From NCBI GenBank assembly GCA_002284615.2, contig MU069567.1, positions 462,121 to 490,869 of the forward strand: a stretch of DNA of 28,749 bases, given 5' to 3'. The position numbers were made by a program, and so were the translations under genes. This stretch comes from Dunaliella salina. Lineage: Eukaryota; Chlorophyta; Chlorophyceae; Chlamydomonadales; Dunaliellaceae. The notes under the pieces were generated by a model that was given only the letters and a program-made list of their open reading frames with translations, made no database searches and had not been told where the DNA came from. Numbering within the stretch: position 1 is the stretch's first letter; each line of letters opens with the position of its first letter. Below, one piece after another: positions 9,002-17,465 of the stretch.

Positions 9002-10250
9002 ATGTGCAGATGCTATTGCAAAACATCAGGCTAAGCAAGCCCAGAACTGCGTGGCAGACACCAAGATTCCTGGTGCAGGTCCTGGTGGAAATCCATTTAC
9101 AAACATTTTCTGGTTAGCCAAGGAAGAAAGAGTGCATGCTGCAGGCACATCTGCGGGTCCACCACCCGCCAACAAGCTCACCTATTTCCCCAATCTTCAA
9201 GAAGCTCTCAAATCCCACATGCATTCTAAACACAAGCTTGGATATGCCAACGCCAAAACAGGCTACTATTCTTGCTATAAAAAACCTATTACCGCAAGTA
9301 GAAAAAAAAAATCAGCAATGCCTTCAGAAGTATGCCCAACATTTCTGTACCCATGAAGCGTTCCATCCTGCAGTACCGCACGTGCACAGGCACCCTCTGC
9401 AACCAAAAACATGCAGTACGTTTTAAAAGGTCAACTGATCCATCTTGCCCCCTCCCAGGCTGCCATCACTTGGATAGCGCACTACACATGCTCTCAGGCT
9501 GCCAACGCCACATCATCTCCAACATGAAAACTGAGCGCCATAACATTGCAGGCATAATGATTACAAAAGCCCTCAGCAAATGCCCTGTAGGGGCAGGCCT
9601 AGTATACACAGACATAGGAAGCGACTTTAAGCATGCTCAATACAACCTCCAACTCCCTACACATGCCTCAAACAGAACTTTACCTGCCTACTTCTTCCCT
9701 CGCAACCTTCCAGAGAGGAAAAGACTCAACTCCTGTCGAGCAGATGCTGTTCTGAACACCCCTTTAATGCCAAATATACTTCTAACGGTGTTTCTCCTAC
9801 CCATTTGCATCACGCTTTGCGCAGCCCCTCACTGAGGACCACCAGGGCTAGCCGCATGAGGCAACCCCATGAACTTCGTGCAAATGAACGCCATGTGCAC
9901 CTAATAGAAATCAATTTCTGTGAAGACACAAGGCCAGTGCGTCAGTTGAACGCGGCAAAACAGCAGCATGCAGACCTTTTTTAACTTATTAATGCTAAAG
10001 CTGTTTCAATTCACCCTATNCTCCTGGGTGTAGGTGGAACTATTTACACTGAGCATACCCTAAAGCAATTCAAACAACTAGGATTGGATCACCAGCATGC
10101 CACGAAGCTTGCTCAACAACTTCATGCCCATTCTGTTCAATATGCCCACAAACTAGTCACCACACGCCGCGCTATTGAAAACAAGAATACTCCCCACAGC
10201 CAGGTGCTTCTAGAGCCAGGTGCTTCTGGTAACCCTCCAGATCCACATAA
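8907..10250 (+). pseudogene. Family B ORF2 second half: RNase H end, CCHC, restriction-like nuclease
   Basis: Frames covering the RNase H His/Asp motif (KSHAGIAGNECADAI), a linker, the knuckle CPLPGC..H..C (about 9447-9503) and a PD-(D/E)XK nuclease as in RLE-type LINEs. Frameshifts occur near 9330 and 9830, and a stop lies near 9982. The nuclease core is damaged: where B3 reads SRPDA and IEIK, B1 reads CRADA (about 9735) and IEIN (9907-9915), so the catalytic Lys is gone. The C-terminus with HPILLGVGGTIYTEH-type and ATKLAQQLHAHSVQYAHKL sequence and the NPPDPH end are retained. The region is nearly identical to B3 (19430-20730). Confidence 0.75.
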
Positions 10251-10286
10251 GCATTCTCTTTTTCATACCTTGGTGGTGGAGGGGGC

Positions 10287-10314
10287 ACACAGCTCTTTTT
10301 TGAGCCTCCTGTGT
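10287..10314 (+). other. Family B 3' UTR hairpin (B1)
   Basis: ACACAGCTC, T-rich loop, GAGC, then CTGTGT: ACACAG pairs with CTGTGT and GCTC with GAGC. In B3 both strands of the stem differ (ACACGG with CGTGT) yet still pair. It lies between the NPPDPH stop region and the pyrimidine tail. Confidence 0.7.
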
Positions 10315-10361
10315 CTCCTCTTCCTTAATTGATGTAGGGAGAGTTTCTCTGCCTATGTAGT

Positions 10362-10425
10362 TTTTCTTTTTCTTTTCTTTTCTTTTCCTTTTCTTTTTCT
10401 TTTTCTTTTCTTTTCTTTTCTTTCA
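10362..10425 (+). repeat. (TTTTC)n 3' tail of B1
   Basis: Tandem TTTTC/TTTTTC units directly after CTATGTAG, the conserved 3' terminus of family B. Shorter versions end B2, B3, B5 and B6. Confidence 0.85.
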
Positions 10426-10439
10426 GTGTGGACCATCAA

Positions 10440-10860
10440 GCTTTCAGACGCGGAATCACTTTATGATTCCAAGTTTATGAATCAGAACACAGAGGTCCCC
10501 CCAACCCCTCTAAACTGGCCCATCAGGCATGCAGGATTTTGACCGGGAATCATTTTATGATCAATTCAATATTCTGGAATAAGAATAACAATGCATGATT
10601 GTTGGACCATGCATTTTGCAGGTTGTTGGAACCTGCCAGTGGTCTAGTACCATACAACATTAAATCTGAAAACGAGTTCTATCCTTTCCATTACATCCTG
10701 ATTGTTCCCCACAGCATTGCGAACTAGTTGCTTTGAAAAACTTTGATTAAAAAAGGGGGGAGATTCCGGGTGGCTTCTGGATGGCAGACGTCAATCAGAC
10801 TGAGTTTAAGAAATGAATTTTCAAAATGCTGCTGAAGAACTGTGTAACAATTTTGCTAGA
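10440..10860. repeat. Non-coding dispersed repeats
   Basis: No gene seen. Two copies of a motif like CGGGAATCAYTTTATGA about 95 bp apart (10450, 10544) resemble a pair about 103 bp apart at 20991 and 21094, and the nearby CTGGCCCATCRGG is shared too. The segment near 10699 (GATTGTTCCCC, then GCGAACTAGT) resembles 25565-25590. Confidence 0.5.
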
Positions 10861-11405
10861 GGAGCTCTCCCTACATCAATTAAGGAAAGGGAGACACATT
10901 GGCTCATAAAAGAGCCGTGAGTCCCCTCCACAACAAAATATGAGTCAGGACAGGTTAATGAGGACCTGGAGGGTTACTAGAAGCACCTGGCTCTCCTAGG
11001 AGAACCTGGCAGTGTGAAGGACTCTTATTTTTGATAGCACAACACTTGGAAACCAGTTTGTGGGCATATTGGACAGGATGAGCATGAAGTTGTTGAGCAA
11101 GCTTAGTGGCACATCGGTGATCCAATCCTAGTAGTTTGAATCGCAGTATGAATAGTTCCACCGACACCCAGGAGAATAGGGAGAATTGTAAGAGCTTTGT
11201 AACGCTAATAAGTTTACGAAGGCCTGCATGCTGCTGCTTTGCTGCGTTCAACTAATGCTCTGGCCTTGTGCCTTCACAGTACTTAATTTCTATCAGGTGC
11301 AAATGGTGTTCGTTTGCACGTAGTTCACTGGTTTGCCTCAAGCGTCTAAATTGTGTGGTGCTCCATGTGGAGCTGCGCAAAGCGTGATGTGGATGAATAT
11401 GACAA
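10861..11405 (-). mobile_element. LINE family B, nuclease C-terminus fragment (B4)
   Basis: On the minus strand it reads ANEHHLHLIEIKYCEGTRPEH, a stop, LNAAKQQHA, a degenerate middle, LGLDHRCATKLAQQLHAHPVQYAHKL and SSNPPGPH, then the 3' hairpin (10892-10923) and CTTAATTGATGTAGGGAGAG. It is truncated at the 5' end inside the nuclease and lacks the last part of the 3' terminus and the tail. The catalytic IEIK is present, but stops and frameshifts make it a pseudogene. Confidence 0.82.
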
Positions 11406-11744
11406 TACAGTAAGAAGTGAGCAAAGAACAAACGCGCAAAACCGCATGCCCAATGGTCCAATTTGGATGGGTCAGAATCTTTTTGTGTTGACTTCGTGGA
11501 GTGCACTTGTGACGTTAGTCAGGAATCAGTATACCTGATCACAAGAACGTCATCTGCTTCTTAGTTCTATGTCAAAATGTCTTGCATGTCCATTCGGTGG
11601 TAACCAATCATTCCATAAGGAAAAGCTAAGGTAGGGTTACATCGCTAAATCTGCCTACAAGGGCAGCTGAGCAGAAACACTGAGATCTGTAACCAGACCT
11701 GGCCTAAGAAGAAAAAGCCCAACTCACAAAGCTTGAACTGGTAA
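11406..11744. other. No gene recognised
   Basis: AT-balanced intergenic sequence. Short open frames occur on both strands, without domain, splice-site pattern or match to the two LINE families. Confidence 0.5.
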
Positions 11745-11925
11745 ATTGATAGCAAATCAATCCTGTGGTCTATTCGGGTTGCATCCCTGAAAGGGACGTG
11801 GAGGTCGTGGGTCCGATTCTGTGGAGGTTCGACAATTGCTAGGGCCCAGTTCCAGATGCTAAGGTCGTTCCTCCTGTGATGCTTGGAGGCTTGTCCCGCT
11901 TGCGTAGCTTTTCCTTTCTTTTCCT
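11745..11925 (+). mobile_element. Candidate tRNA-derived SINE with family-B-like tail (SINE1)
   Basis: A head with CCTGAAAGGGACGTGGAGGTCGTGGGTCCGATT-type structure: GGAGGTCGTGGGTCCGA resembles a tRNA variable loop, T-stem and B box. It is followed by a short body and a terminus GCTTGCGTAGCTTTTCC and pyrimidine run resembling the 3' end of family B (GCCTGCGTAGTTTTTC in B6). No full cloverleaf can be folded by hand and I found no duplicated target site, so this is tentative. Confidence 0.4.
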
Positions 11926-12115
11926 TGCATGGGGACCTTCAGCCAGATTGTTTGGCTGATCGGCCTGTGACTGGTCCTCGCCAGCCAACATGATGTCCAT
12001 AAGCTCAGAAACTGTGAGCAATAAACTCAGAAAACCAGGGGCAAAGGAGGGATTGACTGGAAAAGGAGAAAACGTTTGTGCGATATTGAAAATCAGAGGA
12101 GACCAAAGGTCCACT
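11926..12115 (-). mobile_element. LINE family A, 3' end fragment
   Basis: The minus strand reads VSELMDIMLAGEDQSQ then NNLAEGP, the conserved family A C-terminus, with the hairpin at 11969-11986. The upstream 30 codons are open but match other copies poorly. The 3' end abuts the tail of SINE1. Confidence 0.78.
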
Positions 12116-12520
12116 CAGTGTAAGGCTTGCTTGATGAAATGCATGCTTGATGTGTCACAATTCGCAGCAGCATGCATGCACACATGACTTCTACCAAAGA
12201 AATTCTCTTGTCGTATCGTCATCGTGTGCGAGACAGATGTTGTTGGCAGAGTACGTATGATAGACGATGTTTTGCTGTGTACATTCACAAGCATTCATTC
12301 CAAGCATGCTCATGCAAAGCTCCATGCTTACTAGAATGTTCAGCAATGTATGGCATTGAATGCAATGTTTGCTCCTCTGCGAGTCACACTGACTAGCCCG
12401 GATGGTACCAACTAAAAAAAGGAATAGTAACGCGCACACGCCCATGCACGCGCGTGCGTACACAGAATTGTGGAGGGGGAGACCTCCGCCCCTTTTGACG
12501 TAATCCGGAGGATCACAGCC
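12116..12520. other. No gene recognised
   Basis: No supported gene. It includes a short CG/CA-alternating stretch (about 12431-12465) and GGGGGAGACCTCCGCCCC near 12474-12491. ORFs here are short and overlap on both strands. Confidence 0.5.
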
Positions 12521-12663
12521 AACTTGATTATGAAGGTGAAGTACTACCTAATACAACTTTCGTTACCTTGGACTCATGTTTGACAAACACATCATCTTAC
12601 AGGATGCTGAGGAAGCCCTCAAACCTTGCTCGTGTACATACATTTGCTTATCAACACCAAATA
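12521..12663 (+). mobile_element. LINE family A copy A2, first segment (RT motif 7)
   Basis: It encodes TTFRYLGLMFDKHI and more, matching FKYLGMLFTKQ in A1. It ends in the 10-bp target duplication ACACCAAATA (12654-12663) of the SINE. It continues at 12784 after the SINE and at 13412 after B5. 5'-truncated and degenerate. Confidence 0.75.
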
Positions 12664-12783
12664 AGGAAGGAAGGAGGTGTTACCGCTTTTATACGCCTAC
12701 GAAGGCATTTGAGCGGGTCAAACCCCCGACCTCCTGATTTCAGAAGGCCGATGCATGTCTGACCAAGCCTGTGCGACTTGTCT
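12664..12783 (-). mobile_element. tRNA-like SINE inserted in A2 (SINE2)
   Basis: A 120-bp insert flanked by ACACCAAATA at 12654-12663 and 12784-12793. On the minus strand it begins with a tRNA-like head (CTTGGTCAGACATGCATCGG as D-arm/A-box area, CCTTCTGAAATCAGGAGG as anticodon arm, TCGGGGGTTTGACCCG as T arm), then a TATAAAAG-containing body and a CTTCC-type tail. The tRNA of origin cannot be assigned; the anticodon arm is imperfect. Removing the insert and one duplicate joins A2 into one reading frame that continues to LWLFKMFLIPAGMYASQ. Confidence 0.75.
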
Positions 12784-12823
12784 ACACCAAATAGCACACT
12801 GTCTCCATGCTTGCCTATGGCTG
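12784..12823 (+). mobile_element. LINE family A copy A2, second segment
   Basis: A 40-bp piece of A2 between SINE2 and B5, encoding LHACLW-type sequence that matches RPHTMLW in A1. It starts with the SINE duplication and ends with the B5 duplication TATGGCTG (12816-12823). Confidence 0.75.
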
Positions 12824-13411
12824 CTACTTCTAACAGTGTTTCTCCTATCCATTTACATCACGATTTGCGCACATTCATGCAGAGGACCACACATTTAGAC
12901 GCGTGAGGTAGCCCAATGAACTTCATGCAAACGAACGCCATGTGCACCTGACAGAAATTGTGTGAAGGCACAAGGCCAGAGCACCAGTTGAACGCGGCTA
13001 AGCAGCAGCATGCAGACCTCTGTAAACTTTTAAGCGCTAAAGCTAGAACAATTCACCCTATTCTCCTGGGTGTTGGTGGAACCATTCATACTGAGCACAC
13101 ACTGGAGCAGTTCAAACAACTAGGACTGGATCACCAACGTGCCACTAAGCTTGCCCAACAACTTCATGCCAATTTTGTTAAATATGCCCACAAACTTGTT
13201 CCCACACGTTGCGTCATTGAAAACGAGATTACTCCTTACAGCCAGGTTCTAGAGCTAGGTGCTTTGTGTAACCCTTCAGATCCCCATTAGCATGTCTTGT
13301 CTCTTTTCTAGTGGTGGAGGGGGCTCACGGCTCTTTATGAGCCAATGTGTCTCCTCCTCCTTGATTAACGTAAGGAGAGTTCCTCTGCCTACTTAGTTTT
13401 TCTTTTTTTCT
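12824..13411 (+). mobile_element. LINE family B, 5'-truncated copy (B5)
   Basis: An insert between TATGGCTG at 12816-12823 and 13412-13419, carrying the last part of the family B nuclease region, the NPSDPH end, the 3' hairpin (about 13326-13350) and a T/C tail. At the catalytic site a small deletion turns the HLIEIKFCE pattern into HLTEI..VCE, so the Lys is lost. The open piece 12958-13290 keeps HPILLGVGGTIHTEH and ATKLAQQLHAN. It cannot encode an active nuclease. Confidence 0.83.
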
Positions 13412-14286
13412 TATGGCTGTTCAAGATGTTCCTCATCCCAGCAGGCATGTACGCTAGTCAGGTGTCCACTCCTTACCTGTAACAGGGGAGATGGACAACA
13501 TCAATTAAAAATGGCTACTTCGTTTCCTGATATCTATGCTTGGTGTCAGACCCTCAACTTCTTCTTGGAGTATTCTGAGAGCGTGTTTGAGCCTATCCAG
13601 TTTCCAGTTGTACTGATTCAGAGCCTGCGCATGCGCATGTTTTTATAATCTGTTCCTTCAACAGTCCTCTCCTAATCCGAGTTTTCCATGCAGATCTCTC
13701 TCCCTCTCTCTCTCCCTCTCTCTCAGCTCCAGGAACTCTTCTAGTTAGCCTGCTCAATGGTTCACTGCCATGAATGGCTTACATCATGCGTATGTTTTCC
13801 TGCAGAAAATACGCTCTGCTGACCCTTTGAATTTGAGTCGACTGGTACCACAACCGGTTGTGGACCTCAGGTCTCGTCATGGTTTACTGGAGACAATCAC
13901 CTTTTGTTAATCCACGAGAGCTCAACTGCAAAAAGTGCACCTATCATCACTGGAGTGCAATTCCAATTTGGACCAAGAATGCACATGTCACCTACTCTCC
14001 TTACACCATACCCAAATACTTTTACCTGGATCTCTCTAAACATGTTGTCTGAGTGTGGCTCGTTTCAGACCCCGTGTCCATGCTTTGCAAGTTGAGCAAC
14101 CTTCTTGGGACGACTCTATTTCCCCCACATGTGATCTCTGCAAGGCCCAAAATGATATCCAGCATGAATAATTCATTTTCAAGTGTACTCATCCTCATGT
14201 TTGCTCTCCCCGTCTTAAGTATGCTTCTCTGTCCCATGGTTTCCCCTTCTCTCTACTGCATCTTTCTTCTCACATGGGTCCTCCCA
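13412..14286 (+). mobile_element. LINE family A copy A2, third segment (linker to zinc knuckle)
   Basis: A continuation of A2 after B5: LWLFKMFLIPAGMYASQ (crossing the duplication), a degenerate LGVRPSTSSWSILR (about 13535-13582) matching the LGVKKTTPNWSVLRE signature, VVDLRSRHG (about 13858-13885), YFYLDLSKHVV (14018-14050), then CDLCKAQNDIQHE and a stop before FIFKC (about 14131-14195), the Cx2C..H..C knuckle. It is in several frames with stops, more decayed than A1 or A6. It contains a CTCTC microsatellite at 13694-13724. The C-terminal ELMD peptide and 3' tail are missing. Confidence 0.72.
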
Positions 14287-14378
14287 GACTGGTGATACAT
14301 GACATACTCAGATGGCAGTGTCATCACCACTGCAGATAGAGAAAATCAACAAACAGGTGCATCTTTCTTCGTCCCAAA
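14287..14378 (+). mobile_element. Family B RNase H fragment (B7)
   Basis: A 90-base piece whose frame reads DW, a stop, then YMTYSDGSVITTADRE and TGASFFVPKS. It aligns with the start of the family B RNase H (DWRTWAYTDGSC in B1, THTDGSV in B2). It is abruptly joined to reverse-oriented LINE A sequence at about 14378. No other part of family B is attached. Confidence 0.6.
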
Positions 14379-15003
14379 AAGCATTTGCGTAGATCCTGTA
14401 CATGATGTCGCTCACAGCAAGCATGCGGTAGTTTGCAGGGTCTAGCAGAGATCCCTTTTTATGTAAGGGAGTAAGCTTTGCTGCTTTCCAACATGCAGGA
14501 ATCTCAGCCTTCTCCATCATGGCAGCAAACTAACGAGCAACATATGGTGCCAAAACGTTGGTCCTGCCTGTACCTCTACCATTCACTGGAGGGACTCTCT
14601 TTCCAGCATATTTCATAAAAGGGGCAGTTATTGCACCAAAACCAGGGGAGGTCTTGGGATTTAGCCTTTGCATGTAATAACAGACAGTAGGGTATAATGC
14701 AGCTGCATCCGGTGATTCCATTTCATCAGGAGCAGGCATACCATGCATATGAACAGCTGTGCGATTAGTTTGTGATGGGTCGTCCAATTGAGCACCAAAA
14801 TGCGAGTTTAGATATGACCTCCAGCCTTCTGCAGTGATTGGGGCCTGCTGGTTTGTTCTAGGCTTCCTCAGCAATTCATGTATGTCAGGGGTATGCCTTT
14901 GTATCCTGTCCAGAAACACAGCCTTCTTGTACTTTTCATGCGCACGCCACGCACGCCTGGTTTGCTTTCTGTATTCCTTTTTTAAAAAGCAACATGCATG
15001 CAC
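14379..15003 (-). pseudogene. LINE A reverse transcriptase, N-terminal motifs
   Basis: The minus frames read a basic linker (KKEYRKQTRRAWRAHEKYKK), SHFGAQLDDP, then the RT motif 0 LNPKTSPGFGAITAPFMKYA (about 14600-14660). After a stop and a frame change comes IPACWKAAKLTPLHKKGS and PANYRMLAVSDIMYRIYANAF, RT motif 1-2 (14385-14510). The reading ends at the junction with B7, so the palm motifs with catalytic Asp are not present. The order and spacing follow APE-type LINE ORF2. Confidence 0.75.
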
Positions 15004-15048
15004 TGCTTGACCACCCTGTATAGCTTGGATGAGGTTGCGCCTTTTTTG

Positions 15049-15800
15049 TCAGCACGATTCACCAAACCAAATGGGTCTGCGAATCCCCTTCTTCTCATTT
15101 CTTTTAATAACACAGTCCTGAATCTTGTACATCCCGACATGATGTTCACTAGCTGCCTGCATGATCCAGCTCCTCAAACAAAAGTACGCAGTGTCAACAT
15201 TGCCTGCTTCCAAAGCATCCTCAAACTGCACCGACATCTCCAGGTTCCTTTCAAATTCATCCGCAAAGGCATTCAGGCGCTCAGGTTTCCAGACCAAAAC
15301 GAGTTTACTGGCGCACGAATCCATTCCACACGTACGCACGGAGGGAGGTGACCATTCAACATTTTGAACTACATCTGGAACTCGAAGAACCAGCGTAATG
15401 CACCCATGGTCACTTATGTTCAGAGATGGAGAGTGGATTTGTGACTGCTGTACATGCCGAAACATAGAAGGAGTGGTCAGGATATGGTCTAGTCTACTAT
15501 GCCTAGCATTTCTGTTGTAAGTAGGATACCTAACGTAGGTGGGCTGTCCATCATCACCTCGCACGCGCCCAGTAGTGAATGTAAGTCCATACGCAGCAGC
15601 AGTATCCAAGAGCGAACTGCCAGCCAAATTGACATGTGTACACTCACACCTTCTAGGAGCTTGGAGTGCCGGGCAGTCCAACAGGGCCTCATAACGTGAC
15701 TCGCAGATTTTGCATTGTCTCCGCATAACATCACCTTTGACTTCCAACCTACCAATCCCCAGACAGATATCATGCCAACATGGCAATGTGAAATTATCAT
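15049..15800 (-). pseudogene. LINE A apurinic-like endonuclease (APE) domain
   Basis: The minus strand holds the C-terminal two thirds of an APE/exonuclease III-type endonuclease. GD-N (15712-15735) lacks one residue of the usual GDFN and a frameshift follows. Then come LLDTAAAYGLTFTTGRV, SRLDHIL (about 15477-15500) and NISDHGCITLVL (about 15385-15428) with the catalytic Asp-His pair. After it comes a linker with LEAGNVDTAYF. This enzyme nicks the target DNA to prime reverse transcription. The open frame beyond 15800 is the antisense of family B and not part of this protein. Confidence 0.8.
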
Positions 15801-15810
15801 AAGAAGTGTT

Positions 15811-17465
15811 GACCTCATGAAGGAAAGCCTTCACCCAGACGCATCTGGTGAGGTTGCCATGCCAACACAAATGCCAGAGGTAACCACCTCTGAATGCGCC
15901 TGTGTCTACAATGCCAATGGCAAGTGCATGGGCATGCTCACTGTAGAAAGGCTCAGGACCCTGCTTGAAGCCTACGAAGCAGCCAAAACAGCAGGCATCC
16001 ATGCCACCATTCAGCCCCCTGTCCAGGATCCAGCAATTGAAATTATGGGTTTGCTCTTTCGCCAAAAGGCTCAACAAAAAATTTCATCAGAGCAAAAAGG
16101 TTTCCAATTCAATTCCAAACCTTTATTACTCCCCCCCCCATACGATCAGCCTTGCAGAAGTGGTGCATGGTCTCAGTAGAGGGATTTCCAGCCCTCTTGA
16201 TTTTGGAAATAGCTACGACACCTATTACAGTGCAACTCACCGAGACCAGGTCTTTGGGGCGCACACAGACGCCTTCTCTGTACGCTACACTGGCTCCTCT
16301 TCTGCCATCCCCCACATGATGATGAAATAATGTTAAAACTCCTGCGCCACGCAGTGCATTCCTCCCTCCAAAGCACAGATCCAGTCGCCACCTTCATCCT
16401 CCTGCCCCACTGGAGAGGCTCCAGCTGTAACACGTACATGAGCTGGCTCAAACAATACCCAGATGTTGCAAAAGTGCTTGCCAAATTCCCTGCAAGAAAA
16501 ATCCAATTCCAGGCACCACAACACTGGTTCGATACCATACTCAATCCTACCCCACCTTAGGGAAAAAAAGAAAAGACTACGCAGTCCAGTTTGACTGCGT
16601 GCATTAAGGAAAGGTCACCTGTCCTGAAAGGTAGGGCCCCACCATACAGACCAAGAGGAAGAGGTGGCACAGAAGGCTACTCCAGCAAGTTGGCCACCAC
16701 CATGGGACCTAAAAACACGACTGTTGGCAGGCCCTGTCCAGCAAGCTCCAGACCCACCCCTAAGCCTCAGAGCAAGCTATCCAACATCTCAGCATGGGCC
16801 CCCCACTTGCAAAGGGGCCAGCCAGGGCAACGGGAGGTGAGCATGCAGTTATGCAGACCCAAGCTGAGACACTCCACCTCTAGAGACCTCCTCCACCGCG
16901 CCGACCTCCAGGACCCTTCTCCTGCGCCAATGTCCTCCACCTGGCACTCGCGCGTGCGCCCAGCCTGCGCCGCGAGCCAGCTCCAGAGGCCTCAGCATGA
17001 AGCTGCTGTTACTACGCTGCCAATGAGTGAGGTCTTTGCCGCTCCCGAGTATGTCCGGGCGTGTGCCACATCAGCCACACGATGGCGTTTCCAGGGGACA
17101 CCGCGTGGAGGTGCCTCACAAGTCCCCCACCTTCCTATCCTATGCAACTCATTGTTGCGTGGATCCTTGATGCCAGAGTAATGCTAGATAGCAAAAACAA
17201 AGACTGGTTTCAGCTCCTCCAACAAGATATAAAGCAAGATGCTCCAGGAGCATGTTGGCTACCCTTAGATCCTTCAAATCCTGCCGTGCCACTGCGTGCC
17301 CACCAACACCTTGCATCAAAAACTTGGGAGCAGAAATTCCAATCACTCCCCCCTGACATTCATAACTGTTCACACAAACGTCTTCAGGTAAGGGCAGCCT
17401 TCACCCCTGCCAACTACAAAAAGATGTTCACACCTAAAGGACTGGAGGGATATCACCCACACTGA
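15811..17465 (+). pseudogene. B2 methyltransferase-like domain, interrupted
   Basis: It starts at an ATG (about 15818) preceded by GTTGACCTC, which makes it the likely ORF2 start of the family. Alignment with B1: ACVYNANGKCMGM with ACIYNTQGKCADM, DTYYSATHRDQVFGAHTDAFS with NYWSAHSQDTLFGAMHNAFS, then AIPHDDEIM with CHPIYDEGIM (frame change near 16320), and FILLPHW with FTFLPAW. After removing the insert at 16559-17124 the frame runs on as NPTPPSYPMQLIVAWILDARV, matching LRIFAVWNTAARV of B1. The presumed NPPF/Y site is degenerate here too. PCIF1-like assignment is inference. Confidence 0.6.
16559..17124 (-). mobile_element. 566-bp non-autonomous retroelement inserted in B2
   Basis: Flanked by CCCCACCTT at 16550-16558 and 17125-17133. 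It is GC-richer than its host. Read on the minus strand it ends in CTTAATGCACGC, GACTGCGTAG and a T-rich tail (16559-16580), much like the 3' terminus of B2 itself. The body (16620-17124) has no recognised protein; the plus-strand open frame 16591-17181 is a chance frame. Removing the insert and one duplicate restores the B2 reading frame exactly. It may be a SINE-like element that borrows the family B 3' end. Confidence 0.8.

Larger units (their letters stand above)
6198..10430 (+). mobile_element. LINE-like family B element, longest copy (B1)
   Basis: The most complete family B copy. Order: disordered KRTRS-repeat region (6214-6650), Ser/Arg-rich linker, PHD finger (7097-7294), charged spacer (7315-7635), a second ORF starting at a GTG where B2 has ATG (7658), methyltransferase-like domain (about 8080-8500), RNase H (8755-9040), CCHC (9447-9503), restriction-like nuclease (9735-10080), NPPDPH C-terminus, 3' hairpin and (TTTTC)n tail. 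No reverse transcriptase motif occurs anywhere in it. The B0 fragment at 4586-4934 belongs to the same copy upstream of insertion A1. Several stops and frameshifts make it dead. Confidence 0.75.
14379..15800 (-). mobile_element. LINE family A, 5' half (endonuclease and RT start)
   Basis: A minus-strand family A copy that keeps the part missing from the other copies: APE endonuclease, linker and RT N-terminus. It is cut off at both sides, by B7 at 14378 and by B2 at about 15800. It shows that family A is an APE-type LINE, unlike family B with its restriction-like nuclease. Confidence 0.75.

Noticed and set aside
12680..12783. Functional tRNA gene
   Set aside because: Imperfect anticodon arm, no acceptor stem pairing, flanked by a target-site duplication: a SINE head is a better reading.
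15800..16077. N-terminal extension of the LINE A endonuclease frame
   Set aside because: It is antisense to the conserved family B ORF2 start (ACVYNANGKC); the endonuclease stops matching at about 15800.
16591..17181. Plus-strand Pro/Arg-rich frame of 196 codons
   Set aside because: Lies within the inserted 566-bp element, whose orientation is minus; no homology recognised.
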